Assembly: GCA_029239875.1 (NCBI GenBank)
Contig: JARBUD010000001.1
Coordinates: forward strand, 161,598 to 225,597
Reading direction: 5' to 3'
DNA length: 64,000 nucleotides
Source: Xanthobacteraceae bacterium
Lineage (GTDB): Bacteria; Pseudomonadota; Alphaproteobacteria; Rhizobiales; Xanthobacteraceae
A program made the position numbers and the translations under genes. This document shows positions 35,723 to 44,439 of this stretch, piece by piece. Under the pieces are notes generated by a model that made no database searches, was not told the origin of the DNA, and saw only the letters and a list, made by a program, of their open reading frames with translations. How positions within the stretch are numbered: position 1 is the first letter of the stretch; each line of letters opens with the position of its first letter.

Positions 35723-36913
35723 ATGTCTTCCAGAGGATTTACCCGCAGCCAGTTGCTGGCGGCGACGGTGGCGTTCGGCCTTTTGGCCTCGGCCGCTCAG
35801 GCCGAGCAGCAGCCCTGCATCGGCAATTCGGCGGCGGTGACCGGTCCGGCGGCCTTTTCCGGCCAGGCGATCAAGATGGGCGCGCAGATCGCCATCGACG
35901 AGATCAACGCCGGCGGCGGCGTGCTCGGAAAGAAGCTGCGGCTGGTGCAGTACGACGACGCCGGCGCCCCGCCGCGCGGCGTCGACAACACCCGCCGCAT
36001 CGCCCTCGCCGACAAGTGCATCGCCATACTCGGCGGCTTCCACTCCACCGTCGCGGTGGCGCAGGTCGAGCCGGTGCACGAGATCGGCATCCCCTATGTC
36101 GGCGTCTGGGCCGCCAACACCAAGGCGATCGAGAACGGGCGCGACCCGAACTTCATGTTCCGCGTCTCGGCCAAGGACAAGTGGGTCGCCCGCTTCCTCG
36201 TCGACGAGGCGCTGAAGGTGGCGAAGGACGGCAAGATCGCCTTCTTCTACGAGAACACCGGCTGGGGCAACGGCGCGCTGCCGGACGTGAAGGCAGCGCT
36301 GGCCGCGCGCGGCAAGGAGCTCGTCGCCGCCGAGACCTTCAACTGGAACGACCAGGACATGTCGCCCCAGGTGATCCGCGCCCGCGACGCGGGGGCGGAG
36401 GTGGTGATCGTCTGGTCGCTCGATCGCGAGGGCAACCAGATCCTGCGGGCCATGGACAAGATCGGCTACAAGCCGTCGGTCATCGGCGCCTGGGGCATCA
36501 GCGGCAATCTCGGCGAGCTCGCCGGCCCGCTCGCCAACGGCGTGCGGGTGATGCAGACCTATTCCTTCCTCACGCCGCAGAGCGACACCGGCAAGAAGGT
36601 GCTTGCGGCGCTGGCCGCGCAGTATGGGCTGAAGGACCCCGCCTCGATCAAGGCGGCCTCCGGCATCGCCGACGCCTATGACGCCGTCTACATCCTCGCC
36701 GACGCCATCAAGATCGCCGGCTCCTATGACTGGCCGAAGGTGCAGAAGGCGCTCTACGAGGTGAACCGCGACGGGCTGGTCGCGCCCTATCGCCCGGCCT
36801 TCCTCAAGTCCGACCCCGAGCGCAACGACGCCCTGCTGCCCGAGCACTACCTGCTCGCGGTCTGGCACGACGGCAAGCTGATCCCCTTCAAGGGCTCGCC
36901 CTACGACAAGTGA
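35723..36913 (+). CDS. Branched-chain-type ABC transporter substrate-binding protein
   Basis: A 396-residue periplasmic binding protein of the LivJ/LivK group, with a signal peptide ending near AAQAEQQP. It shows the type I fold: GQAIKMGAQIAIDEINAGGGVLGKKLRLVQYDD, then IAILGGFHSTVAVAQVEPVHEIGIPYVGVW. Members bind amino acids, amides, urea or aromatic compounds, so the name does not fix the ligand. The enzymes downstream suggest a cyclic amide or related nitrogen compound. It is followed by a strong hairpin and then its permeases. Confidence 0.92.
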   Translation: MSSRGFTRSQLLAATVAFGLLASAAQAEQQPCIGNSAAVTGPAAFSGQAIKMGAQIAIDEINAGGGVLGKKLRLVQYDDAGAPPRGVDNTRRIALADKCIAILGGFHSTVAVAQVEPVHEIGIPYVGVWAANTKAIENGRDPNFMFRVSAKDKWVARFLVDEALKVAKDGKIAFFYENTGWGNGALPDVKAALAARGKELVAAETFNWNDQDMSPQVIRARDAGAEVVIVWSLDREGNQILRAMDKIGYKPSVIGAWGISGNLGELAGPLANGVRVMQTYSFLTPQSDTGKKVLAALAAQYGLKDPASIKAASGIADAYDAVYILADAIKIAGSYDWPKVQKALYEVNRDGLVAPYRPAFLKSDPERNDALLPEHYLLAVWHDGKLIPFKGSPYDK

Positions 36914-36920
36914 CGCGGAC

Positions 36921-36943
36921 GCGGCCGGACAGCCTCCGGCCGC
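36921..36943 (+). terminator. Hairpin between binding protein and permease
   Basis: GCGGCCGGA, loop CAGCC, TCCGGCCGC: a perfect 9-base GC stem 7 bases after the binding-protein stop, with no U-run. Such hairpins often protect the binding-protein message or partly stop transcription, giving more binding protein than permease. Confidence 0.6.
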
Positions 36944-36977
36944 GCCCCTTCCGTTCGCCAAGCGAGGAGGCGACCCG

Positions 36978-37853
36978 ATGTCGACGGTGGCGCAATATGT
37001 TCTCTCCGGCCTGGCCATCGGCGGCATCTACGCCCTGGTGGCGCTCGGCTTCCACATCATGTGGTCGGCCGCCCGCGCGGTGAACTTCGCCCATGGCGAC
37101 ACGCTGATGATCGGCGGCCTGCTCGCCGCCTATCTGGTGGCGAGCGGCTGGCCGCTGGCGCTGGCCTGCGCCCTGGCGATCCTCGTCGGCGGCCTGTTCG
37201 GCTTCGTGCTCGAACGCCTCGCCGTGCGCCCCTTCGCGCACCAGCCCAACTCCATCGGCTGGATGCTCACCACCATCGCCGTCGGCATCATGGTGGAGAG
37301 CTACGCCACCATCGAAACGCAGGGCTATGCGCTGCCGCTGCCCTCGCCCGGCGTCGCCGGGTCGGTGCAGATCCTCGGCGCGGGCCTCTATCCGCAGGAG
37401 CTGGCGATCCCGGTCCTCGCGCTCGCCGCCATGCTCGGCCTGCAGGCGCTGCAGCGCCACACGCTGATCGGGCGCGCCATGCAGGCGGTCGCCCACAACA
37501 AGAACGCCGCAGCGCTGATGGGCATCAATGTCGATCTCGTCGTCGCCTTCTCCTTTTCCCTCGCCAGCCTGCTCGGCGCGGCCGCCGGCGTGCTGATCGC
37601 CCCTGTCGTGCAAGCCTCGGCGACCATGGGCCTGCTGCCCGGCCTCAAGGGCTTCGCCGTCGCGATCATGGGCGGCATCACCTCCGCACCGGGCGTGGTG
37701 ATCACCGGCCTCGCCTATGGCGTCATCGAGAAGTTCGTCGAGGGCTACGTCTCCACCGCGGCGCGCGAGATCGTCGGCTTCTCGCTGATGATCGTGGTGC
37801 TGCTCGCCTTCCCGCAGGGCCTGTTCGGCAAGCGCGAGGTGGCCAAGGTATGA
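36978..37853 (+). CDS. Branched-chain-type ABC permease, LivH-like
   Basis: A 291-residue inner-membrane permease with about eight segments. LivH marks are YVLSGLAIGGIYALVALGFHIMWSAARAVNFAHGD and GRAMQAVAHNKNAAALMGI. A GAGGAGG ribosome site precedes the ATG. Its stop overlaps the start of the fused livM-livG gene (ATGA). Confidence 0.92.
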   Translation: MSTVAQYVLSGLAIGGIYALVALGFHIMWSAARAVNFAHGDTLMIGGLLAAYLVASGWPLALACALAILVGGLFGFVLERLAVRPFAHQPNSIGWMLTTIAVGIMVESYATIETQGYALPLPSPGVAGSVQILGAGLYPQELAIPVLALAAMLGLQALQRHTLIGRAMQAVAHNKNAAALMGINVDLVVAFSFSLASLLGAAAGVLIAPVVQASATMGLLPGLKGFAVAIMGGITSAPGVVITGLAYGVIEKFVEGYVSTAAREIVGFSLMIVVLLAFPQGLFGKREVAKV

Positions 37854-39646
37854 GCCGCCTCTATGCCATCGGCTTCCTCGCCCTCGCGGCGGTGCTGGTC
37901 GCCGTGCCGCTCGCCTCGGACAACGAGTACGAGCTGCGGCTGTTCATGCTGTTCCTGATCTACGCGATCATCGCGGTCGGGCTGAACGTGCTGATCGGCC
38001 TCGCCGGCCTCGTCTCGCTCGGCCAGGCCGGCCTGTTCGCGCTGGGCTCCTACACCGGCGCCATCACCACCACGCGGCTCGGCTTCGACATGGTCGGCGC
38101 CGGCCTCACCGCCGCGATCGTCGCCGGCCTGTTCGGGGCGCTGCTGGCCTACCCGACCGTGCGGGTGCGCGGCGTCTATCTGGCGGTCGTCACCATCGCC
38201 TTCGGGCTGATCGTCGAGAACGTCGCCATCGAATGGCAGTCGCTGACCGGCGGCACCACCGGGATCACCTCGATCCCCTCGCCAAACGTCTTCGGCCTGC
38301 GGCTGTCGGGCTATGCGTATTACGGCGTGCTGGCGGTCTCGCTGTTCCTGCTGGTGGCGGCGGCGCACAACCTCAAGGGCTCGCGCTACGGCCGCGGCCT
38401 CCTCGCGGTGGCGCAGAGCGAGACGGCGGCACGCGCGCTCGGCCTCGATCCGACGGCCCTGCGCACCCTCGCCTTCGTCATCGCCTCGGTCACGGCGGGC
38501 GTCGCTGGCACCTACTATGCCTTCCTCAATTCCTACATCTCGCCGGACATCTTCACCTTCACCGACAGCATACGCTTCCTGCTGATGGTGATCCTCGGCG
38601 GCGCGGCCTCGACCTTCGGGCCGGTCATCGGCGCCTACATCCTCACCTATCTGCCCGAATATCTTCAGGAATTCGCCGTCTGGCAGAAATTCGCCTATGG
38701 CGCGCTGCTGCTGGTCGTCATGTTCGTGCTGCCGCGCGGCATCATGGGCTCGCTCGGCGCGCTGAGGAGCCGTCTGCGCCCCGCCGCGCGCGCCATCGCC
38801 GCCACCGACGGCATCGACGCCCGGACGACGCTGGCGCGGGAGGCAAGCGAGCAGCAGGCGGAACTGGTCGCCCGCGACCTCACCGTGCGCTTCGGCGGCC
38901 TCACCGCGCTCTCCGAGGCCTCGCTGCGCGTGAAGCCGGGCGAGGTGCATGCGCTGATCGGCCCGAACGGCGCGGGCAAGTCGACCTTCATCAACACCAT
39001 CTCCGGCTTCTACCGGCCGACCGCCGGCGCCTTCGAGCTCGACGGCATCCAGCTCACCGGCATGGCCTCGCACGAGATCGCCCGCGCCGGCCTCGCGCGC
39101 ACCTTCCAGAACACCGAGCTGTTCGGCGAGATGACGGTCCTGGAGAACGTCATGATCGGCGGCCAGCAGCGCCTGCGCTACGGCGTCCTCGCCTCGATCC
39201 TGCGCACGCCGGCCATGCGCCGCGAGGAGGCCCATTGCCGGCAGGCGGCGATCGGCCTGCTCGCCTTCGTCGGCCTCGAAGGCTACGCCTACGAGGAGGC
39301 ACGCTTCCTGCCCTTCGGCCTGCAGCGCCGGCTGGAGATCGCCCGCGCGCTGGCGGCCAATCCTCGCCTCCTGCTGCTCGACGAGCCGGCCGCGGGCCTC
39401 ACCACGCAGGAGATCGACGACCTCGAGGCGATGATCCGCCGCGTCGCCGATCTCGGCATCAGCGTCCTGCTCATCGAGCACCATGTCGAGCTGATCATGG
39501 CGGTGGCCGACACGGTGACCGTGCTCGACTACGGCCAGGTCATCGCCAGCGACACGCCCGCAGCGGTGCAGGCCGATCCGCGCGTCATCGAGGCCTATTT
39601 CGGCACGTCCGGTGCAACCCACGCGCCCGCGGAGGTGCCGGCATGA
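37850..39646 (+). CDS. Fused LivM permease - LivG ATPase
   Basis: A 598-residue protein that joins the second permease and one ATPase. Residues about 1-300 are LivM (GLNVLIGLAGLVSLGQAGLFALGSY; VRVRGVYLAVVTIAFGLI). After a charged linker (ARTTLAREASEQQAEL) the ATPase starts near 340: Walker A GPNGAGKSTFIN, Q-loop with ARTFQNTELFG, signature-like FLPFGLQRRLEIARAL, Walker B LLLLDEPAAGLT. The LSGGQ motif is replaced by PFGLQ, a common LivG variant. Such fusions occur in alphaproteobacteria. Overlaps at both ends couple it to livH and livF. Confidence 0.92.
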   Translation: MSRLYAIGFLALAAVLVAVPLASDNEYELRLFMLFLIYAIIAVGLNVLIGLAGLVSLGQAGLFALGSYTGAITTTRLGFDMVGAGLTAAIVAGLFGALLAYPTVRVRGVYLAVVTIAFGLIVENVAIEWQSLTGGTTGITSIPSPNVFGLRLSGYAYYGVLAVSLFLLVAAAHNLKGSRYGRGLLAVAQSETAARALGLDPTALRTLAFVIASVTAGVAGTYYAFLNSYISPDIFTFTDSIRFLLMVILGGAASTFGPVIGAYILTYLPEYLQEFAVWQKFAYGALLLVVMFVLPRGIMGSLGALRSRLRPAARAIAATDGIDARTTLAREASEQQAELVARDLTVRFGGLTALSEASLRVKPGEVHALIGPNGAGKSTFINTISGFYRPTAGAFELDGIQLTGMASHEIARAGLARTFQNTELFGEMTVLENVMIGGQQRLRYGVLASILRTPAMRREEAHCRQAAIGLLAFVGLEGYAYEEARFLPFGLQRRLEIARALAANPRLLLLDEPAAGLTTQEIDDLEAMIRRVADLGISVLLIEHHVELIMAVADTVTVLDYGQVIASDTPAAVQADPRVIEAYFGTSGATHAPAEVPA

Positions 39647-40389
39647 GCGCGATGGGCGAACCGCTCCTCGACATCCGCAGTCTCGAGCTGCGTTACGGCG
39701 CCGCCGTGGCGGTGCGCGACATCTCGCTGAGCGTGAAGCCGGGCCAGCTCGTCGCCGTCATCGGCAACAATGGCGCGGGAAAATCCTCGCTGCTGCGCGG
39801 CGCCACCGGGCTCGTCCGCCCGGCCGGCGGGCAGGTGTTCTTCCGCGGCGCCGACACGACGCTGGTGCCGGCCCACCGTAAGGTACGGCAGGGGCTCGTC
39901 ATGGTGCCGGAAGGCCGGATGCTGTTCCCCGACCAGAGCGTCGAGGACAATCTGATCCTCGGCGCCTATGCGCATGGCGGGCTGAAGGGCGCCCGCGCGC
40001 GGCAGACCTTCGAGCGGGTGCTCGCGCTGTTCCCGCGCCTGAAGGAGCGCCTCGCCCAGCAGGCCGGCTCGATGTCCGGCGGCGAGCAGCAGATGCTCGC
40101 CATCGCCCGCGCGCTGATGGCTGAGCCGGAGCTTCTCGTCATCGACGAGCTGTCGCTCGGCCTCGCGCCGAAGATCGTCGACCAGCTCATGGGCGTGCTC
40201 GCCGAGCTCAACGAAGGCGGGCTCGCCATCCTGCTGGTCGAGCAGTTGGCGGCGCACGCGCTCGCCATCGCCGACCACGCCTACGTCATCGCCAATGGCC
40301 GCGTCGTGCGGCAGGGGCCGAGCGCCGAGATCGCGCGCGATCCCGAGGTGATGGAGTCGTTCCTCGGAAAGAAGAAAGCCGCTTCCTGA
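39643..40389 (+). CDS. Branched-chain-type ABC ATPase, LivF-like
   Basis: A 248-residue ATPase with Walker A GNNGAGKSS, the LivF mark VPEGRMLFPDQSVEDNL, signature SMSGGEQQMLAIARALM and Walker B LLVIDELSLGLAP. LivF usually has DELS rather than DEPS, as here. It pairs with the LivG half of the preceding protein. The start overlaps the previous stop by four bases. Confidence 0.93.
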   Translation: MSAMGEPLLDIRSLELRYGAAVAVRDISLSVKPGQLVAVIGNNGAGKSSLLRGATGLVRPAGGQVFFRGADTTLVPAHRKVRQGLVMVPEGRMLFPDQSVEDNLILGAYAHGGLKGARARQTFERVLALFPRLKERLAQQAGSMSGGEQQMLAIARALMAEPELLVIDELSLGLAPKIVDQLMGVLAELNEGGLAILLVEQLAAHALAIADHAYVIANGRVVRQGPSAEIARDPEVMESFLGKKKAAS

Positions 40390-40446
40390 ACGCGCCCCGC
40401 GGCGCGCCCCTCGCTCAACAGTGCCATCAACGTGCAAGGAGTGACC

Positions 40447-41142
40447 ATGTCTCGCGTCGTCGACCTGAGCTTGCTCATCGAAGACAACATGCCGGCCCAC
40501 AAGCTCTTCCAGCGGCCGGTCATCACCACCCATCTGAGCCATGAGAGCTCCAAGGCGTTCGGCCTCGGCGTGCCCGGCGACGCCATGACCTTCCAGACCA
40601 ATTTCATCGCCATGATCGACCATGTCGGCACCCATGTGGACGCCTACCGCCACGTGAACCCGAACGGCGCGCCGGTCGATGAGATGCCGCTGGAGATGTT
40701 CATGGGCAAGGCGGTGTGCTTCGACCTGCGCCACATCCCCGACCTCGGCGAGATCACCGTCGCCGACATGGAGGAGGCCGAGAAGAAGGCCGGCGTGAAG
40801 GTCGACGGCCACATCGTCCTGCTCTGCACCGGCTTCCACCAGCGCAACTATCCCGGCCTCGATTCGGTGTGGAAGAACCCGCTGCTCACCGCCGAGGCGA
40901 CCCGCTGGCTTCATGAGCGCGGCTCGAAGATGCACGGCGTCGAGGGTCCTTCGACCGACAAGCCGACCGACAACATCTTCGCCCAGCATCGCCTCTGCCG
41001 CGACCTCGGCATCAGCCACTGGGAATGGCTGGTCAATCTGGAGGAACTCGTCGGCAAGGGCGAGGTCCAGTTCTTCGGCGTGCCGCTGAAGTTCAAGGGC
41101 GGCTCCGGCTCCCCGGTGCGCGCCTTCGCCCTCGTCGACTGA
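40447..41142 (+). CDS. Cyclase / kynurenine-formamidase-family metal hydrolase
   Basis: A 231-residue enzyme of the cyclase superfamily, which contains kynurenine formamidase and related metal-dependent amide and lactone hydrolases. The metal motif is intact at HVGTHVDAYRH (His59, His63, Asp65, His69), with HGVEGPSTD later. The ATG at 40447 has CAAGGAGTG directly in front. It stands after livF in the same direction, so it probably opens a ring or removes an acyl group from the compound imported by the Liv-type system. Substrate not known. Confidence 0.87.
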   Translation: MSRVVDLSLLIEDNMPAHKLFQRPVITTHLSHESSKAFGLGVPGDAMTFQTNFIAMIDHVGTHVDAYRHVNPNGAPVDEMPLEMFMGKAVCFDLRHIPDLGEITVADMEEAEKKAGVKVDGHIVLLCTGFHQRNYPGLDSVWKNPLLTAEATRWLHERGSKMHGVEGPSTDKPTDNIFAQHRLCRDLGISHWEWLVNLEELVGKGEVQFFGVPLKFKGGSGSPVRAFALVD

Positions 41143-41146
41143 CGGA

Positions 41147-41182
41147 GAAGTGGCCGGGAAGCCTCGCCGCCCGGCCCGCTTC
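41147..41182 (+). terminator. Weak hairpin between cyclase and amidase
   Basis: GGCCGGG and CCCGGCC form a 7-base stem with an 11-base loop. It is flanked by partly complementary GAAG/CTTC, starting a few bases after the cyclase stop. There is no U-tract, so it is more likely a processing or attenuating structure than a full terminator. Confidence 0.35.
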
Positions 41183-41201
41183 TTGCTGAGGAGCCGCGGC
41201 C

Positions 41202-42632
41202 ATGAGAACCCCCTTTGCCCGGATGGGTGCCCGCGAGGCGCGCGACCGCGTAGCGCGCCGGGAGCTTTCCCCGGTCGAGCTCACCCGCGCCGCCCTCGAT
41301 GCGGCCGCCGCCACGCAGGCGAGCCTCAACGCCTTCTTCCTCATCTTCGAGGAGGAGGCGATGGCGGCCGCGCATGCAGCGGAGGAAGCGGTGATGCGGG
41401 GCGACGACCTCGGCCCGCTGCATGGAATTCCCTTCTCGGCCAAGGATTTGATGGCGGTGAAGGGCGCACGCTATGCCTCCGGCTCGCGTGCCATGGCGGA
41501 CAATGTCGCGAGCGTCGATGCCCCGGCGGTGGAGCGGGCGAAGGCGGCGGGCGCCGTCCTCATCGGCAAGACCACGACCAGCGAGTTCGGCTGCAAGCCG
41601 GTCGGCGACAGCCCGCTCACCGGCATCACCCGCAACCCGTGGAACCTTGAGAAGACCCCCGGCGGCTCCAGCGCCGGCGCGGCCGCCTCGGTCGCCGCCG
41701 GCATCACGCCCTTCGCGCTGGGCACCGATGGCGGCGGCTCGATCCGCATACCCTGCGCCTTCTCCGGCCTCGCCGGGCTGAAGGGGCAGTTCGGCCGCGT
41801 GCCGGTCTGGCCGACCTCGGCCACGCCGACGCTGGCTCATGTCGGGCCGATCGCGAGAAATATGGACGACGCCGCGCTGCTGTTCGCGGCCATCGCCGGC
41901 CATGACACGCGCGACCCGTTCAGCGTCGCCGGCCCGGTGCCGGACGTCGAGGCGGCGGTGGGGCGGTCCATCGAAGGCATGCGCATCGCCTGGAGCCCGA
42001 CGCTCGGCTATGCCCGCCCCTCGCCCGAGGTGCTGCGCGTCACGCGAGCCGCGGTCGAGCGGCTCTCGGATCTCGGCGCGGTGGTGGAGGAGGTCGAGAC
42101 CGTCTTCGCCACCGACCCCGCCGAGCTCTGGATCGCCGAATTCTATGCCGGCGTCGGCACCCGCCTGCGCACTGTCATCGAGAACCAGCGCGACCTGCTC
42201 GACCCGTCCGTCGCCGTGGTGCTGGAAGCCGCGCTCGGGCAGGAGATGCGCGCCTATTACGAGACCGTCTTCGCCCGCTACGCGCTGCGCGAGGAGATGC
42301 GCCGCTTCTTCGAGCGCTATGACGTGCTCGTCTCGCCGGTGCTGCCGGTCTCCTCGCTCGACGCCGGGCTCGACATGCCCGCGCATCTTGCCGACCGGAA
42401 TCTCGTGAGCTGGGTCTTCTATACCTACCCGTTCAACCTCACCGGCCAGCCCGCCGCCGCCGTCTGCGCCGGCCTCGACGCGGACGGCATGCCCGTCGGC
42501 CTACAGGTCGTCGGCCGCGCGCTCGGCGAGGCCGACGTGGTGCGCGTCGCCGCCGCCGTCGAGCGGGTCCGGCCCGCATTCGATCTCGTCCCGCCCTTCC
42601 TGCGCCAAAACCAGAGCGAGGTTCTCCCATGA
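41202..42632 (+). CDS. Amidase (amidase-signature family)
   Basis: A 476-residue cytoplasmic amide hydrolase. The Ser-cisSer-Lys triad is complete: Lys81 (FSAKDLMAVKG), Ser156 (TPGGSSAGAA) and nucleophile Ser180 (GTDGGGSIRIP). The spacing of 24 residues between the serines is that of the family. The signature family covers amides, carbamates and ring-opened ureides (allophanate, biuret-like), fitting the neighbourhood. Its stop overlaps the deaminase start (ATGA). Confidence 0.92.
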   Translation: MRTPFARMGAREARDRVARRELSPVELTRAALDAAAATQASLNAFFLIFEEEAMAAAHAAEEAVMRGDDLGPLHGIPFSAKDLMAVKGARYASGSRAMADNVASVDAPAVERAKAAGAVLIGKTTTSEFGCKPVGDSPLTGITRNPWNLEKTPGGSSAGAAASVAAGITPFALGTDGGGSIRIPCAFSGLAGLKGQFGRVPVWPTSATPTLAHVGPIARNMDDAALLFAAIAGHDTRDPFSVAGPVPDVEAAVGRSIEGMRIAWSPTLGYARPSPEVLRVTRAAVERLSDLGAVVEEVETVFATDPAELWIAEFYAGVGTRLRTVIENQRDLLDPSVAVVLEAALGQEMRAYYETVFARYALREEMRRFFERYDVLVSPVLPVSSLDAGLDMPAHLADRNLVSWVFYTYPFNLTGQPAAAVCAGLDADGMPVGLQVVGRALGEADVVRVAAAVERVRPAFDLVPPFLRQNQSEVLP

Positions 42633-43105
42633 GCACGCCCGAAGCCTTCATGCGCCGCGCCATCGAGATCAGCCGCGAGAAGATGCGCTCCGACGGCTCG
42701 GCGCCGTTCGGCTGCGTGATCGTCAAGGATGGCGAGATCGTCGGCGAGGGCGTCAACAACGTGGTCAACAACCACGACGCCACCTCGCATGGCGAGGTCG
42801 AGGCGATCCGCGACGCCGGCCGCCGGCTCAAGAGCTGGGACCTCTCCGGCTGCGAGCTCTACACCACCTGCGAGCCCTGCGAGATGTGCGTCGCCTCGAT
42901 GTTCTGGGCGAAGATTTCGCGGATGTACTACGCGAACACGCTGAAGGACTGCACCGAGATCGGCTTCGACCTCGAGCCGCTGAAGCAGATGGTTCGGTCC
43001 GAGGTGGAGCAGCGCACCCTTCCCGCCGGACGTCTTCTCGCCTCCGAAGCGCGCGAAGTGCTCGACGAATGGGCAGCCTCGCCCTCCTTCAACGCCTTCC
43101 AGTGA
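42629..43105 (+). CDS. Cytidine/guanine-deaminase-like zinc enzyme
   Basis: A 158-residue zinc deaminase. The zinc and proton-shuttle motif is HGE at residues 54-56, followed by the zinc cysteines Cys81 and Cys84 (TTCEPCEMC). These align with the positions in Bacillus-type guanine deaminase. Members remove amino groups from purines, pyrimidines or related rings. It is coupled to the amidase, so it is likely a step in the same degradation. It is the last gene of the LysR-linked block. Confidence 0.88.
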   Translation: MSTPEAFMRRAIEISREKMRSDGSAPFGCVIVKDGEIVGEGVNNVVNNHDATSHGEVEAIRDAGRRLKSWDLSGCELYTTCEPCEMCVASMFWAKISRMYYANTLKDCTEIGFDLEPLKQMVRSEVEQRTLPAGRLLASEAREVLDEWAASPSFNAFQ

Positions 43106-43207
43106 CGTGCCGACCAGTGATGTCCCGACATTTCCCCGCGCCGGCTGAGCCGGTCGGCAAGGTCTGACTGACCCCAAAAACAACCTTCCCAGATGGAGCC
43201 ATCGTCA

Positions 43208-44368
43208 ATGAACGAGTTCGACGGAAAGATAACCGACTTCCGCGCGCTGCTGCATCCGCTCAACCGCCGCCGCTTCCTGCAGGGCGCCAGTGCGCTCGCC
43301 GGCGCGGCAGCCGTCGGCGCCTCCAGCGCCCCGGAGCCCGCCTATGCGCAGGACAAGGTGCTGAACCTGCTCAGCTGGCCCGGCCATGGCGACCCGGCCT
43401 TCGTGAAGCCCTTCGAGGAGAAGTACGGCTGCAAGGTCGTCGCCAAGGAATATGTCGGCGGCGAGCCCATGCTGGCGCTGATGAACCAGTCGCCCCCCGG
43501 CTCCTTCGACGTCGTGCTGGCCGACGCCGAATACATCCACATGCTCAAGGAAGGTGGCTTCATCGACAAGATGGACCCGGCCGATTACCCGCTCGCCGAC
43601 TACTGGCCGGACTTCCAGAAGTTCGCCCCGCACTGGGTGGGCGAGGACCTCTATTCCGTGCTCATCCGCTTCGGCTATCTCGGCATCGCCTACCGCACCG
43701 ACATGCTCACGGAAGCCGACGTAAAGTCCTACAAGGCGCTCTGGGACCCGAAGATCAAGGGCAAGGTTGGCTTCTTCGACTGGTACCTGCCGACCATGGG
43801 CTGCCTCAGCCTCTACAACGGCAACAAGCCGCCCTTCGACATCTCGGATGCCGCCTTCGACAAGCTGAAGGAGACGGTGTTCTCGCTGAAGCCGCAGGCA
43901 TCCGGCTTCTACTCCATGGCCGACCAGTTCTCGATGCTGACCAACGGCACCGCCGCGGCGATCCCCGGCGTCGGCGACTGGGTCGTGCTGCTGCTGCAGA
44001 AGAACGGCGTGCCGGTTTCCGCCGCGGTGCCGGACGAGGGCGGCATCCAGTGGACGGAGTCGATGTCCATCGTCTCGTCCTCGACCAAGAAGGATCTCGC
44101 CAAGGCCTTCATTCAGTACGCCTCCTCGCCGGAAGGCCAGGCGCGCTCGGCGCTGCTGCCCTCCTACTGGGCGTCCATCCCCAACAAGAAGGGCTGGGAC
44201 GTCCTGATCAAGGACCACCCGGCCGAGGCCAAGGCGCTGCGCCACACCTATGACGCGCGCAACGTCATGGACGAATACAAGGACGGCAAGATCTTCATCC
44301 GCCAGACGCCGGTGAAGCAGAGCATCGAGACCTGGAACGACGCCTGGTCCGAATTCAAGTCGATGTGA
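43208..44368 (+). CDS. ABC transporter substrate-binding protein, PotD-like
   Basis: A 386-residue periplasmic protein of the extracellular solute-binding group that includes PotD/PotF. It has a twin-arginine signal (LNRRRFLQGASALAGAAAVGAS ... AYAQ). The body carries VLNLLSWPGHGDPAFVKPFEEKYG and VLADAEYIHMLKEGG, typical of the type II fold. The ATG at 43208 has TGGAGCC upstream; ATG at 43193 in frame would add five residues. It opens a transporter-enzyme operon. The ligand may be a cationic or amide-type compound rather than a polyamine, given the enzymes that follow. Confidence 0.9.
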   Translation: MNEFDGKITDFRALLHPLNRRRFLQGASALAGAAAVGASSAPEPAYAQDKVLNLLSWPGHGDPAFVKPFEEKYGCKVVAKEYVGGEPMLALMNQSPPGSFDVVLADAEYIHMLKEGGFIDKMDPADYPLADYWPDFQKFAPHWVGEDLYSVLIRFGYLGIAYRTDMLTEADVKSYKALWDPKIKGKVGFFDWYLPTMGCLSLYNGNKPPFDISDAAFDKLKETVFSLKPQASGFYSMADQFSMLTNGTAAAIPGVGDWVVLLLQKNGVPVSAAVPDEGGIQWTESMSIVSSSTKKDLAKAFIQYASSPEGQARSALLPSYWASIPNKKGWDVLIKDHPAEAKALRHTYDARNVMDEYKDGKIFIRQTPVKQSIETWNDAWSEFKSM

Positions 44369-44378
44369 GAAGCGGCCG

Positions 44379-44401
44379 GGCGGAGGCGCGACGCCTCCGC
44401 C
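44379..44401 (+). terminator. Hairpin between binding protein and permease
   Basis: GGCGGAGGC, loop GCGAC, GCCTCCGCC: a perfect 9-base stem 10 bases after the binding-protein stop. It has the same placement and loop size as the hairpin at 36921-36943, suggesting the same role in setting binding protein above permease. Confidence 0.6.
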
Positions 44402-44439
44402 AGGTCCTTGCCTGACCCGAACCAGCCTGCGAGCCGGCC

